Source: an uncultured Bacteroides sp.
GTDB taxonomy: Bacteria; Bacteroidota; Bacteroidia; Bacteroidales; Bacteroidaceae
Direction: 5' to 3'
DNA: 64,000 bases
Assembly: GCA_900552645.1 (NCBI GenBank)
Contig: USAN01000010.1
Coordinates: forward strand, 5,218-69,217
Part shown: positions 42,311 to 51,713 of the stretch, piece by piece
How the letters are laid out: each line of letters starts with the position of its first letter
How positions within the stretch are numbered: position 1 is the first letter of the stretch
The notes under the pieces: model-generated
What the model saw: the letters and a program-made list of their open reading frames with translations, nothing else
Told to the model about the DNA's origin: nothing
The model's database searches: none
Program-made: the position numbers and the translations under genes

Positions 42311-43993
42311 TTATTTGATAGAGCTTGCGAATTTAGCAAATTCACGATCGTTAGCTGCTTTTGTAGCCATTGAAGCGTCTTTTGCAATTGCGCTCTTAAT
42401 GCTGCTGCTTACTAATGAAGCGTTGTTAGTTCTTGCACCAACGATAGCCATTAAGTAGTAAGTCATAGCATCTGGATTCTTGATAGCTGACAATGTAGCT
42501 TTAGCCTTGTTGTAATCTTTAGCAAGAATCTGAGCCTGAGCAGCACTGTTAGTTGCAACGTTTCCGAATGAATTTACAGCTCTGTCATACTGACCTTGTT
42601 TGATGTAAAGGTTACCCAATGCTTCGTTAGCTGCATTAGCACCATTAGCTTTGCCTAAGTAAGATTCTGCAGCTGCAACGTTGCCCTTAACAAGTTCGCA
42701 CAAACCAAGGTTAGCGTTAACTTCAGGAGCATTAGCATTTACAGAAGCTGCTTGTTTGAATAATGATTCAGCTTTGTTTACATCACCTGCAGCAAATGCT
42801 AATTCACCAAGGTTGTTGTATGCGCGGAAATCATTTGGATATAACTGAGTAGTCTTATTGAAGATAGCTTGTTTGCGAGCATTGTCGTTAGTCAATGTAG
42901 CAGCATAAAGCAATTCTTCTACACTAAGAACTTTTGCGTCCTTGTCGAATGCTTCGTTGATTTCAGCATCGCTGCGACCGATGATGTCATAGTTTGCAGT
43001 GATACGTGAACGACGCAATTTAGGAAGAATGTCATCAGCAAGATTCTTGTATACAGAAGAGATGTTCTTTATTTCAGTTTCTCTCTGTTCTGGATCGCTG
43101 TACATAGAAAGAACACGTAAGATAAGATCTTTGTCCTGTAAGTTTGATTTAGAAACCAATTCCTGGAAACCTTCCCAGTCCTGTGCAGTGTACTTAGAAT
43201 CTACGTTAGTGTCGATTTTACCTTTTTTCAACTGTTTGTTGATGTATTTTTCAGTGTTTCCTTCACGATTTTCTGCAAGACCTGTGTTAAGTTTAACACC
43301 ACCATCTGGAGATGCGTAAGCAGAAATTTCGATGTTGTTCAAAGCAAAGTTTTTCTTGTCGCCATTAACTTCCTTAACCTTGTTGTGGAATTCTTTCATT
43401 TCAGCAGAGTTAAGCTGATTGTTGCGCAAGTTTGCCTGCTGGATCAAGAAAAGGATGTTAGCTTCCTGAGCCTGTTTGATAATGCGTTGGAAAGCATCAT
43501 TAGCATAAGAAGCATTTGAGCTTGCTGCAGTTGCAAGTTCAGAAGTTGCGATTACACCATCAGCTATCTTTACAGAAGGGATAGTATAAGTCTTCTTTCC
43601 TTTTTTGATTTTGAAATCAAGATATAATTCAGAATTAGCCATTTCTGGAACATAGTCCCAAGATGCTTTCATTGTATAGCTACCACCCATTTTGTAAGAG
43701 ATGGTTTTGCCATTACCTTCAACTTTTTCTCCCTGGAAAACAGCAGTCTGTCCTTTTGCTTCTCCGCCTTTCCAACGGATAACTGGAGTTACTTCTACTG
43801 TTGCGTTTTTCTTCATGTATTTTTCAGGAAATTTACCGTTGATAGTTACAGGAACTTTACCACCGATTGCTTCCAATACTTCAGGGTTAGTTGTGAAATA
43901 GTCAGAAGACAACTCTCCCATTTTGCTGCATGATGATAAGGCTATCACCAACAATGCCACTAGAGGCAAATACAACTTTTTAATCATAGTCAC
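42311..43993 (-). CDS. OmpA-like TPR lipoprotein, paralogue of the DUF3868 fimbrial protein
   Basis: 560 residues with a lipobox signal (IALSSC, Cys about 22). An N-terminal beta domain (about 30-150) is followed by an OmpA-like segment (about 205-260, EISAYASPDGGVKLNTGLAENRE), then PKLRRSRITANYDIIG and TPR repeats (about 385-520). The layout and several anchor phrases match 8916-10346: ASPxG, LRRSxxTxNYD and LSxxELxxAAT. It is probably an outer-membrane lipoprotein that contacts peptidoglycan. Regular codon choice and a strong terminator suggest abundant expression. The start may be Met1 (43993) or Met3 (43987). Confidence 0.83.
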   Translation of the reverse strand: MTMIKKLYLPLVALLVIALSSCSKMGELSSDYFTTNPEVLEAIGGKVPVTINGKFPEKYMKKNATVEVTPVIRWKGGEAKGQTAVFQGEKVEGNGKTISYKMGGSYTMKASWDYVPEMANSELYLDFKIKKGKKTYTIPSVKIADGVIATSELATAASSNASYANDAFQRIIKQAQEANILFLIQQANLRNNQLNSAEMKEFHNKVKEVNGDKKNFALNNIEISAYASPDGGVKLNTGLAENREGNTEKYINKQLKKGKIDTNVDSKYTAQDWEGFQELVSKSNLQDKDLILRVLSMYSDPEQRETEIKNISSVYKNLADDILPKLRRSRITANYDIIGRSDAEINEAFDKDAKVLSVEELLYAATLTNDNARKQAIFNKTTQLYPNDFRAYNNLGELAFAAGDVNKAESLFKQAASVNANAPEVNANLGLCELVKGNVAAAESYLGKANGANAANEALGNLYIKQGQYDRAVNSFGNVATNSAAQAQILAKDYNKAKATLSAIKNPDAMTYYLMAIVGARTNNASLVSSSIKSAIAKDASMATKAANDREFAKFASSIK

Positions 43994-44057
43994 TTTAATT
44001 ATTAAACATTTGTAATATAAATTCAGCTATAGTACGTTTTCGTGCAAATTATAGCGG

Positions 44058-44065
44058 CAAAGATA
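44058..44065 (-). promoter_or_regulatory. candidate promoter element of the OmpA/TPR lipoprotein
   Basis: On the minus strand this reads TATCTTTG, 64 bases before the start codon. A TTG lies 23 bases further upstream, a little far for a -33 element. Confidence 0.5.
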
Positions 44066-44140
44066 GAAAAAACTAAATTATTCCCTAACAATGTGAATAT
44101 CTTTTTTCTAAATATATTAAATATTATAGAAATAGAGTGT

Positions 44141-45085
44141 CTATTTGCCTTTATTTATGCGATATTTATTGTTCCTATATTTAATGTTTCGAGGATGGTG
44201 CTCAATTATTTCCGACTTGAGCATACTCTTGTCGATATGAGTATATATTTCAGTAGTACCAATGCTTTCATGGCCTAGCATACATTGTATTGCACGAAGA
44301 TTTGCTCCTCTTTCAAGTAGATGAGTCGCAAATGAGTGACGGAAAGTATGCGGACTTATTGTTTTCGTAAGTCCGATTGCTGCGGCAAGCTCCTTTATTA
44401 TATGAAAAATCATTATTCGTGAGATATTCTTGCCGAAGTTGCTTATGAATACAAAGTCCTCAAATCCAGACTTTATGTTTTTGGAATTACGATCGGGCAT
44501 GTAAAGAGTTATTTCATTTATAGCACGTGGCGATATTGGTACAAGCCTTTGTTTACCGCCTTTGCCATCCACTTTTATGAAGCCTTCCTTGAAATAAAGA
44601 TCGGATAGTTTCAGATTACATAATTCGGACACACGTAGTCCGCAACTGTAAAGTGTTTCAATGATAGCTCGGTTGCGTTGTCCCTCCTTGGCACTTCTGT
44701 CTATACTGTTTATAAGATTATCAATTTCTTCTATAGAAAGTACTTCCGGAAGTTTGAAGCCTAGTTTCGGAAATTCCAGTAACTCGGCCGGGTCTGCCTC
44801 TATATAATCTTCCATAATCATAAAGTGATAGAATGATCTTACACCCGATAATATTCTGGCTTGCGAGCGGGCATTTATTCCTATGTCGCATAGTCCTGCT
44901 GCAAACGACTCAAGATCTTCTAGAGTGGCTTCGGTAGGAGATATGTTTTCTATGGTCAGAAACGACAATAGCTTGTCTAAATCAGTGAGATAGGCATTTA
45001 CAGTATTTTTGGAAAGAGATTTTTCCAATTTTAAATATTGCGTGTATCTTGTTAATATCTTGGCACTTTTATCTTTACTTATCAT
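44141..45085 (-). CDS. xerD: tyrosine recombinase XerD-like
   Basis: 314 residues: an N-terminal SAM-like core-binding domain (about 10-90) and a catalytic domain. The active-site set is complete: Arg in CGLRVSELC, Lys in DGKGGKQRLV, H-x-x-R in SPHTFRHSFATHLLERG, His in LGHESIGTTEIYTHI, and the nucleophile Tyr in the same stretch. Its length and lack of an adjacent mobile element point to the chromosome-dimer recombinase XerD rather than an integron or transposon integrase. It is divergent from aroQ. Confidence 0.9.
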   Translation of the reverse strand: MISKDKSAKILTRYTQYLKLEKSLSKNTVNAYLTDLDKLLSFLTIENISPTEATLEDLESFAAGLCDIGINARSQARILSGVRSFYHFMIMEDYIEADPAELLEFPKLGFKLPEVLSIEEIDNLINSIDRSAKEGQRNRAIIETLYSCGLRVSELCNLKLSDLYFKEGFIKVDGKGGKQRLVPISPRAINEITLYMPDRNSKNIKSGFEDFVFISNFGKNISRIMIFHIIKELAAAIGLTKTISPHTFRHSFATHLLERGANLRAIQCMLGHESIGTTEIYTHIDKSMLKSEIIEHHPRNIKYRNNKYRINKGK

Positions 45086-45095
45086 TTCTTTTTCT

Positions 45096-45103
45096 TAACT
45101 TTG
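45096..45103 (+). promoter_or_regulatory. promoter element of the aroQ-pyk operon
   Basis: TAACTTTG, a match to TAnnTTTG, 48 bases before the aroQ start. Confidence 0.55.
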
Positions 45104-45150
45104 CGCGTGATTTTTCTACAAAGGTATTAAAAGTTCAAAGATAGTGTGAA

Positions 45151-45582
45151 ATGAAAATACAAATTATAAACGGTCCAAACATCAATTTGTTAGGAAAACG
45201 TGAACCATCTGTCTACGGAAGTGTTTCTTTTGAAGAGTATCTCGGTAAATTAAAAATGATGTATCCTGATTTTATTATTGATTATTTCCAATCTAATATA
45301 GAAGGAGAGATGATTGACAAAATTCATAATGTTGGATTTGATTATGATTTGATTGTTATGAATGCAGGTGCATACACTCATACCTCAATTGCATTGCAAG
45401 ATGCTATAAGAGCAGTTACTTCACCGGTTATCGAGGTGCACATTTCCAATGTACATTCACGCGAGGAATTCAGACATAAATCAATGATAGCTTCGGCTTG
45501 TCTTGGCGTAATATGCGGATTTGGTCTTGATTCCTACAGACTTGCTATCGAAGGTGGAATTGAAAAAATAAATAATAGATAA
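45151..45582 (+). CDS. aroQ: 3-dehydroquinate dehydratase, type II
   Basis: 143 residues. It dehydrates 3-dehydroquinate in the shikimate pathway and works as a dodecamer. The N-terminal active-site loop INGPNINLLGKREPSVYG carries the catalytic Tyr and Arg. NAGAYTHTSIALQDAI and VIEVHISNVHSREEFRHKS complete the site, with the catalytic His in the latter. It is the first gene of a five-gene plus-strand run, followed 18 bases later by pyk. Confidence 0.97.
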   Translation: MKIQIINGPNINLLGKREPSVYGSVSFEEYLGKLKMMYPDFIIDYFQSNIEGEMIDKIHNVGFDYDLIVMNAGAYTHTSIALQDAIRAVTSPVIEVHISNVHSREEFRHKSMIASACLGVICGFGLDSYRLAIEGGIEKINNR

Positions 45583-45600
45583 CATAAAGGTGATAAGATT

Positions 45601-47064
45601 ATGATGTTGAAACAAACAAAAATCGTTGCTTCTATCTCGGATCTGCGTTGTGAGGTGGAGTTTATTAAAGAGCTTTATACAGCTGGTATGAATGTAGTTA
45701 GAATGAATACAGCTCATGCCTCTCGAGAAGGATTCGATAAGTTAATAGGCAACGTACGCGAAGTATCCAATAAAATTGCTATACTTATGGACACAAAAGG
45801 TCCTGAAGTGCGTACTACTGCAATTACTGGGGGCGAACCAATTCCTTATAAAATAGGAGAAATAGTTAAAGTTGCCGGTAATCCTGAAATTGAAACTACA
45901 AGAGATAATATTTATGTTACCTATCCAGGTTTTGTAAATGATCTTGGTATTGACGGTGTTATACTTATTGATGATGGTGATCTTGAGTTGAAAGTAATTG
46001 ACAAGCAAGATGGTTATCTTATTTGCGAAGTACAGAATGATGCAACTCTTGGCAACAAGAAGAGTGTAAATGTACCGGGGGTGCGTATAAATCTTCCTTC
46101 ACTTACAGAAAAGGATAAGAATAATATTCTTTATGCTATTGAGAAGGATATTGATTTCATAGCACACTCTTTTGTACGTAACAAGCAGGATGTTCTAGAT
46201 ATCAAACAAATACTTGATTCAAAAGGAAGCGATATCAGAATCATTGCTAAAATTGAAAATCAGGAAGGTGTTGACAATATAGATGAAATACTTGAAGTTG
46301 CCGACGGTATAATGGTGGCTCGTGGAGATTTGGGTATAGAGGTACCACAGGAAAAGATACCTGGAATACAGCGCATTCTTATCAAGAAGAGTATTCTTGC
46401 AAAGAAACCTGTAATTGTTGCTACTCAAATGCTTCATACAATGATTAATAACCCTCGTCCTACAAGAGCTGAAGTTACAGATATCGCTAATGCTATATAC
46501 TATCGTACAGATGCACTAATGCTAAGTGGTGAAACTGCTTACGGAAAGTATCCTATAGAAGCGGTAAAGACTATGGCTAAGATTGCTGCGCAAGCTGAAA
46601 AAGATAAATTGGCCGAGAACGATATTCATATCCCACTAGCCGATAATTCAAATGATGTTACTGCTTTCTTGGCAAAACAAGCTGTAAAAGCGACAAGTAA
46701 ACTTAACATACGTGCAATCATTACCGATAGCTATAGCGGTCGTACTGCAAGAAATCTTGCTGCTTTTCGTGGTAAATATCCTGTTTTGGCAATATGCTAT
46801 AAGGAAAAGACAATGCGTCATCTAGCTTTATCTTACGGAGTAGAATCTCTTTATATGCCGGAAGAAGCAAACGGACAGGCTTATTACTTTGCTGCATTGA
46901 GAAAACTTCTTCAAGATGGAGTTCTGTCTGAAAAAGAGATGGTAGCTTATTTGAGTAGTGGCAAGCAGGGAACTCGTACTTCATTCCTTGAAATCAACAT
47001 AGTTGAAGATGTGTTGAAGTATGAATCAGATTATGTTTTACCAAACCGTAATCGCTATCTTTAA
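45601..47064 (+). CDS. pyk: pyruvate kinase
   Basis: 487 residues. It makes pyruvate and ATP from phosphoenolpyruvate and ADP, the last step of glycolysis. Key segments are RMNTAHAS, the potassium- and ADP-site MDTKGPEVRT, the metal-binding region with catalytic Lys in IIAKIENQEGVDNIDEI, and MVARGDLGIEVP. The C-terminal allosteric domain is present. ATG codons at 45601 and 45604 are both possible starts. The next gene starts 2 bases after the stop, so the operon links glycolysis with aromatic synthesis and ribosome maturation. Confidence 0.96.
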   Translation: MMLKQTKIVASISDLRCEVEFIKELYTAGMNVVRMNTAHASREGFDKLIGNVREVSNKIAILMDTKGPEVRTTAITGGEPIPYKIGEIVKVAGNPEIETTRDNIYVTYPGFVNDLGIDGVILIDDGDLELKVIDKQDGYLICEVQNDATLGNKKSVNVPGVRINLPSLTEKDKNNILYAIEKDIDFIAHSFVRNKQDVLDIKQILDSKGSDIRIIAKIENQEGVDNIDEILEVADGIMVARGDLGIEVPQEKIPGIQRILIKKSILAKKPVIVATQMLHTMINNPRPTRAEVTDIANAIYYRTDALMLSGETAYGKYPIEAVKTMAKIAAQAEKDKLAENDIHIPLADNSNDVTAFLAKQAVKATSKLNIRAIITDSYSGRTARNLAAFRGKYPVLAICYKEKTMRHLALSYGVESLYMPEEANGQAYYFAALRKLLQDGVLSEKEMVAYLSSGKQGTRTSFLEINIVEDVLKYESDYVLPNRNRYL

Positions 47065-47066
47065 AA

Positions 47067-47705
47067 ATGAAACATACAGATGCTATTGATGGGTATATCG
47101 TAAGTCATATTGATAAGGAGTCGGATTATCTGAAATCTCTGTATAGAGATACACATGTAAAACTTCTCAGACCCAGAATGGCATCGGGTCATTTGCAGGG
47201 ACGAATGCTTAAAATGTTTGTGAGGATGATAAACCCCTCACAAATACTTGAAATAGGAACCTATAGTGGTTATTCGGCATTGTGCCTGGCCGAGGGATTG
47301 AAGGAAGGAGGAATGCTTCATACGTTTGAAATAAATGATGAACAGGAAGATTTTACTCGCCCTTGGCTTGAAAATTCTCCTTATGGAGATAAGATAAAGT
47401 TTTATATAGGAGATGCTCTAGAGATGGTGCCCTCCATGGATATAGTCTTTGATCTCGCATTCATTGATGGAGATAAAAGAAAATATGTGGAATATTTTGA
47501 AATGGTGATGAGTAAGTTGTCTACCGGAGGATACATTATTGCAGATAATACTCTTTGGGACGGTCATGTATTGGAAGAACCTCATTCTAATGATTATCAA
47601 ACCATAGGAATAAAGAAATTCAATGATATGATAGCAGAAGATGACAGAGTAGAAAAAGTAATACTTCCGTTGCGTGACGGACTCACCATAATAAGAAAAA
47701 AATAA
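47067..47705 (+). CDS. O-methyltransferase (class I, COMT-like)
   Basis: 212 residues. The SAM-binding motif I is LEIGTYSGYSALCLAEGL, and IVFDLAFIDGDKRKYVEYFE with IIADNTLWDGHV carries the metal-binding acidic residues of the caffeoyl-CoA/catechol O-methyltransferase family. Bacterial members methylate catechols or, in a few cases, tRNA; no substrate is indicated here. It is packed between pyk and rbfA. Confidence 0.9.
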   Translation: MKHTDAIDGYIVSHIDKESDYLKSLYRDTHVKLLRPRMASGHLQGRMLKMFVRMINPSQILEIGTYSGYSALCLAEGLKEGGMLHTFEINDEQEDFTRPWLENSPYGDKIKFYIGDALEMVPSMDIVFDLAFIDGDKRKYVEYFEMVMSKLSTGGYIIADNTLWDGHVLEEPHSNDYQTIGIKKFNDMIAEDDRVEKVILPLRDGLTIIRKK

Positions 47706-47717
47706 TATTTAGATAAT

Positions 47718-48053
47718 ATGGAAACAACCAGACAAAATAAGATCTCTCGCTTAATCCAAAAAGAACTGAGCGAAATATTCTTGTTACAGACCAAGACAAT
47801 GCATGGTGTAATTGTTTCGGTAAGTGCCGTAAGAATAAGTCCGGATATGAGTATAGCAAGAGTTTACTTGAGCGTATTCCCATCTGAAAAATCACAGGAT
47901 ATAGTAAAGAATATTAATGATAATGTAAAATCTATACGTTTTGAACTAGGAAATAGAGTAAGACATCAACTTAGAATTATTCCAGATCTGAAGTTCTTTG
48001 TAGATGATTCACTGGATTATGTTGAAAGAATAGATGAACTATTGAAAAAATAA
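47718..48053 (+). CDS. rbfA: ribosome-binding factor A
   Basis: 111 residues with the KH-like fold. It binds the 30S subunit during late 16S processing and helps growth in the cold. The family opening METTRQNKISRLIQKELSEIF and the later DMSIARVYLSVFP and RHQLRIIPDLKFFVDDSLDY are typical. The next gene starts 6 bases after the stop codon. Confidence 0.95.
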   Translation: METTRQNKISRLIQKELSEIFLLQTKTMHGVIVSVSAVRISPDMSIARVYLSVFPSEKSQDIVKNINDNVKSIRFELGNRVRHQLRIIPDLKFFVDDSLDYVERIDELLKK

Positions 48054-48059
48054 TTAAAA

Positions 48060-49295
48060 GTGAATTTTTCTTTTTACATAGCGAAACGTTATCTTTTTTC
48101 TAAGAAATCACACAATGCTATAAATGTAATATCTGCCATCTCGGTCTGCGGGGTGGCACTTGCTACATTGGCTTTAGTATGCACTTTGTCTGTTTTCAAT
48201 GGCTTTCATGATTTAGTTGCCACTCTTTTTACAGCATTCGATCCCGAACTGAAAATTACTTCTGTAGAAGGTAAGATATTCAATAGTGACTCTCCCGAAA
48301 TTTTAAAAATAAAAGAGCTGCCTGAGGTAGAAGTATTCTCTAAATCGATAGAAGAGAATGTGATGGTGAAATATAAGGATCGTCAGGTTATGGTTGTATT
48401 GAAGGGAGTAGAGGATAATTTTGAACAGCTTACTGCTATTGACAGCATACTTATTGGTAAAGGGCGCTTCTTACTTAAAGATTCTTTGGCCAATTATGTA
48501 ATTCCTGGTGTAGAACTTATTTCTATGCTGAATACGGGAATACGTTTTCTTGATCCAATAACTGTATATGCACCTAAACGCGGAGCAAAGATTAATGTTG
48601 CTAATCCTGCATCAAGCTTCAACTCGGACGAATTATTTTCGTGCGGACTTGCTTTTGCTGTAAATCAGCATAAATATGACTCTTCCTACATGCTTGCTCC
48701 AATTGATTTCGTAAGTAATCTATTTAATTATGAAAATGAAGTAAGCTCTATAGAACTTAAGCTTAAATCAGATGCGGATGTTTCTTCTATAAAAAGCAAG
48801 ATAGAGAAGATAGTTGGCAACAAGTATAATGTTATGGATAGGTACGAACAACAAGCAGATACTTTCAGAATAATGAAGATAGAAAAACTGCTATCTTATA
48901 TTTTTCTTTCATTTATCCTTCTAATTGCATGCTTTAATGTAATAGGGTCACTTTCTATGCTTATCATTGACAAGAAAAATGATGTTAATACATTAAGGAA
49001 TCTTGGGGCTGATGATAAAACAATCATTCACATTTTCTTATTAGAAGGACGATTGATTAGTTTGCTAGGAGCTACTGTTGGAGTTGTATTGGGAGTTGTT
49101 TTATGCTATATCCAGCAAACTTACGGATTGATTTCTCTAGGAGACAATACTTCGGCAGGCACCTTTATTGTAGATGCCTACCCTGTAAGTGTTCATATAT
49201 GGGATATTGTAATTATATTCTTTACTGTAATAATTATAGGCTTCCTTTCCGTATGGTATCCTGTAAGATACTTTAGTAAGAGAATGTTATCGTAG
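48060..49295 (+). CDS. ABC transporter permease, LolC/LolE family
   Basis: 411 residues with a GTG start (MNFSFYIAKRYLFSKK is the family opening). One helix near residue 25-50, a large periplasmic MacB-like domain (about 55-265) and three more helices near the C-terminus (about 278-405) give the FtsX/LolCE layout. Such permeases extract lipoproteins from the inner membrane for transport to the outer membrane. The matching ATPase gene is not beside it. It ends 10 bases before the stop of the converging pdxY gene. Confidence 0.88.
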   Translation: MNFSFYIAKRYLFSKKSHNAINVISAISVCGVALATLALVCTLSVFNGFHDLVATLFTAFDPELKITSVEGKIFNSDSPEILKIKELPEVEVFSKSIEENVMVKYKDRQVMVVLKGVEDNFEQLTAIDSILIGKGRFLLKDSLANYVIPGVELISMLNTGIRFLDPITVYAPKRGAKINVANPASSFNSDELFSCGLAFAVNQHKYDSSYMLAPIDFVSNLFNYENEVSSIELKLKSDADVSSIKSKIEKIVGNKYNVMDRYEQQADTFRIMKIEKLLSYIFLSFILLIACFNVIGSLSMLIIDKKNDVNTLRNLGADDKTIIHIFLLEGRLISLLGATVGVVLGVVLCYIQQTYGLISLGDNTSAGTFIVDAYPVSVHIWDIVIIFFTVIIIGFLSVWYPVRYFSKRMLS

Positions 49296-49305
49296 GCGGG
49301 TTCTA

Positions 49306-50181
49306 TTATATTAACTCGTATGAACTATTCTGAATAGGCATGTCGAGGTTATGGAGTACTTTCTCAAGAAGAATGCCGTTTCGGTTATCATATTCATAAC
49401 CAAAAGTAGCTCTAATTCCTTGTAAAATGAACTGTGTAGCACGATCTAGTGCAATAGGCAGACTGTCTCCCTGTAATAAAGATCCGGTTATCACGCTTGT
49501 AAATGTATCGCCTGTGCCAGGATAGTGAGCCGGAAGATAATCGCATGTTACTTTCCAATATTTATCTCCGCGTCGGTCATAAGCATATACAGATGTACGA
49601 TGTGAATCATCCTTTACTGGTACACTTGTTATAATTACAATTTCAGGCCCTTTCTCGGATAGTTGGAAAAGATACTCTTTAATTTCTTTATCGCTATTAT
49701 CGGCTTTAAATGGCTTATCAAGAAGAAAAAATAATTCTGTAAGGTTTGGCGTTATAACATCTGCATCTTTTATTAGTTTACGCATTTCCTTTATCATAAT
49801 CTCATCGAAGTTTGTATAAAGTTTACCATTATCGCCAAGAACCGGATCTATCATTACAAGGGTTTCCATTCTCCGAAAATCTTTTATAAACTCTGAAACT
49901 ATTTGAATCTGTCGTGGTGAACCAAGATATCCAGTATATATTGCATCAAAAGATATATTTAGTTTCTTCCATTCATTTATAATTACTGGCATTTCATCTG
50001 TAAGATCATGAAATGAGAACTGTGGATACTGTGTATGATTGGAAAGGACTGCCGTAGGTAAAGGACATACCTGAAATCCCATTGAGGATAGGATTGGAAT
50101 AACTACTGTAAGTGACACTCGGCCAATACCTGAAAGATCGTGAATTGCTGCAATTCTCTTTACATTGTTATTGAAAATCAT
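49306..50181 (-). CDS. pdxY: pyridoxamine/pyridoxal kinase
   Basis: 291 residues, ribokinase-like fold. It phosphorylates vitamin B6 vitamers in the salvage of pyridoxal phosphate. VKRIAAIHDLSGIGRVSLTV is the opening of the PdxK/PdxY group, MIDPVLGDNGKLY carries the phosphate-binding loop, and HYPGTGDTFTSVITG has the catalytic Asp. A gap of 35 bases separates it from the upstream murI stop, so the two may be transcribed together. Confidence 0.9.
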   Translation of the reverse strand: MIFNNNVKRIAAIHDLSGIGRVSLTVVIPILSSMGFQVCPLPTAVLSNHTQYPQFSFHDLTDEMPVIINEWKKLNISFDAIYTGYLGSPRQIQIVSEFIKDFRRMETLVMIDPVLGDNGKLYTNFDEIMIKEMRKLIKDADVITPNLTELFFLLDKPFKADNSDKEIKEYLFQLSEKGPEIVIITSVPVKDDSHRTSVYAYDRRGDKYWKVTCDYLPAHYPGTGDTFTSVITGSLLQGDSLPIALDRATQFILQGIRATFGYEYDNRNGILLEKVLHNLDMPIQNSSYELI

Positions 50182-50216
50182 AACTTTGGTTTTAGGGTTT
50201 TATTTTTAATAAACAA

Positions 50217-51050
50217 TCAATCAAGTATTATTGATTTTACATCTATATCTTTTTGTCTAAGAAATAATGAAGCACTTTCCCTGAATTTAGACTCGTTTTC
50301 TGTAGTAAGAAACAGTGTTGTACCACCTTTCGTACATCTTTGCTCCATATTCTCATGTCGTAGTAGATAATCCTTCAGACTTTGTGCTACATAGTTTCCC
50401 TGTGGAATTATGTTTATTTGAGATGGTGTATACTTCTTTATCTTCTCTATTAATAAAGGATAGTGGGTGCAACCTAGAATAATGGTATCTATTTGTGAAT
50501 CCTGTTCCAGAATTGAATTTATGTATTTTTTTACAAAATAGTCAGCACCATCCGATAGATGTTCATTGTTTTCTATTAATGGTACCCACATAGGACATGC
50601 CTTACCATTTACTGTGATATCTGGATATAATTTATTTATTTCAAGATCATACGATTTCGATAATATAGTACCTATAGTAGCCATTACTCCTATATGACGG
50701 GTTGTGGTTATATTCCCTATGCATTCGGCTGTTGGTCTTATTACGCCAAGTACTCTTCTTGATGAATCGATATTTGGCAAATCGTTTTGCTGTATTGAAC
50801 GCAATGCTTTTGCCGATGCAGTGTTGCAACCTAGTATAACGAGAGGGCATCCCATTTGGAATAATTTTCTTACTGCCTGTAAAGTAAACTCATACACAAT
50901 CTCAAATGAACGGTTTCCGTAAGGTGTTCGGGCATTGTCTCCAAGATATACATAATCATATTGAGGCATTAAATCCCTTATCTTATCGAGTATAGTCAAT
51001 CCTCCGTATCCAGAGTCGAAAACTCCTATAGGTCCATTACATTTATCCAT
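50217..51050 (-). CDS. murI: glutamate racemase
   Basis: 277 residues. It makes D-glutamate for peptidoglycan. The start MDKCNGPIGVFDSGYGGLTI (51050) matches the family; a longer frame would add a hydrophobic 22-residue stretch. The two catalytic cysteines are in VILGCNTASAKAL and IILGCTHYPLLIEK, each in the standard setting. It follows the two skp-like genes in the envelope operon, a frequent order in Bacteroidetes, but a possible terminator (51076-51130) lies before it. Confidence 0.95.
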   Translation of the reverse strand: MDKCNGPIGVFDSGYGGLTILDKIRDLMPQYDYVYLGDNARTPYGNRSFEIVYEFTLQAVRKLFQMGCPLVILGCNTASAKALRSIQQNDLPNIDSSRRVLGVIRPTAECIGNITTTRHIGVMATIGTILSKSYDLEINKLYPDITVNGKACPMWVPLIENNEHLSDGADYFVKKYINSILEQDSQIDTIILGCTHYPLLIEKIKKYTPSQINIIPQGNYVAQSLKDYLLRHENMEQRCTKGGTTLFLTTENESKFRESASLFLRQKDIDVKSIILD

Positions 51051-51075
51051 ATTAGTAATAAGTATATAAACTAAA

Positions 51076-51130
51076 AACGGACTACACACGGAGTAGATGG
51101 TTAATACCAAGAACACCGGAGTAATCCGTT
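51076..51130 (-). terminator. possible terminator between skp and murI
   Basis: AACGGACTAC (51076-51085) and GTAATCCGTT (51121-51130) pair with one mismatch. On the minus strand the second arm runs straight into TTTTT. The loop is long (35 bases) with its own small hairpin (TGGT/ACCA), so its strength is doubtful. Confidence 0.4.
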
Positions 51131-51149
51131 GATGTATTATTATAAGATA

Positions 51150-51653
51150 TTATTTAATACCCAATTTAGCCTTTACAGCCGAAGTAACATCGGTAGACTG
51201 TGCTTCGTTGATGTATGGAATATCTGTTCTGTTCAAATCAAAAATATAGATGTAACCACCTGTCTGACCAACGGATTTAACTGCATCTTCAACCTTCTTA
51301 TAAATAGGTTCCATCATCTCTGCATAAGATTTCTGTAACTGTTGCTGAGCATCATTTTGAAACTGCATTCCCTTTTCGCTGAGTTCTTGCAATTCTTTCT
51401 GACGTCTTTCCTGAATGTTTTTAGGAAGATTAGCCTGTTCCTGCTGATATTCTGTATATTTTTTTGTAAATTCTTCGTTAGCACGTTTAATTTCATCTTC
51501 GTACTGTTTCTGCATAGCTTGAATGTCAGTTTGTGCTTTTGTATATTCTGGCATAGCAGTAACAATATCCATAGATTTCACATGACCGAATTTCTGTGCG
51601 AATACGCTCAATGGCGCAATAAGTAAAAGTAATAAAGCAATTTTCTTAAACAT
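51150..51653 (-). CDS. skp: periplasmic OmpH/Skp-family chaperone (second copy)
   Basis: 167 residues with a signal peptide (about 1-20, SVFAQ). A long coiled coil (about 35-115, rich in Glu, Lys and Gln) forms the tentacles that hold unfolded outer-membrane proteins. FGHVKSMDIVTAMPEY near the N-terminus and YIYIFDLNRTDIPYI near the C-terminus complete the Skp core. It has a TACATTTG element in the gap after the first copy, so it may be expressed on its own as well. Confidence 0.92.
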   Translation of the reverse strand: MFKKIALLLLLIAPLSVFAQKFGHVKSMDIVTAMPEYTKAQTDIQAMQKQYEDEIKRANEEFTKKYTEYQQEQANLPKNIQERRQKELQELSEKGMQFQNDAQQQLQKSYAEMMEPIYKKVEDAVKSVGQTGGYIYIFDLNRTDIPYINEAQSTDVTSAVKAKLGIK

Positions 51654-51700
51654 AATTCTATTATTTATTAATTATTTCTATTATTGAATTTAACTGTCTG

Positions 51701-51708
51701 CAAATGTA
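51701..51708 (-). promoter_or_regulatory. candidate internal promoter between the two skp genes
   Basis: On the minus strand this reads TACATTTG (TAnnTTTG), 48 bases before the start codon of the second copy. Confidence 0.5.
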
Positions 51709-51713
51709 TAAAA

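Noticed and set aside
44141..45085. Tyrosine recombinase as the integrase of a mobile element
   Set aside because: Its length, domain layout and neighbours (aroQ-pyk operon, OmpA lipoprotein) fit XerD. No attachment-site repeats, mobilisation genes or tRNA target flank it.
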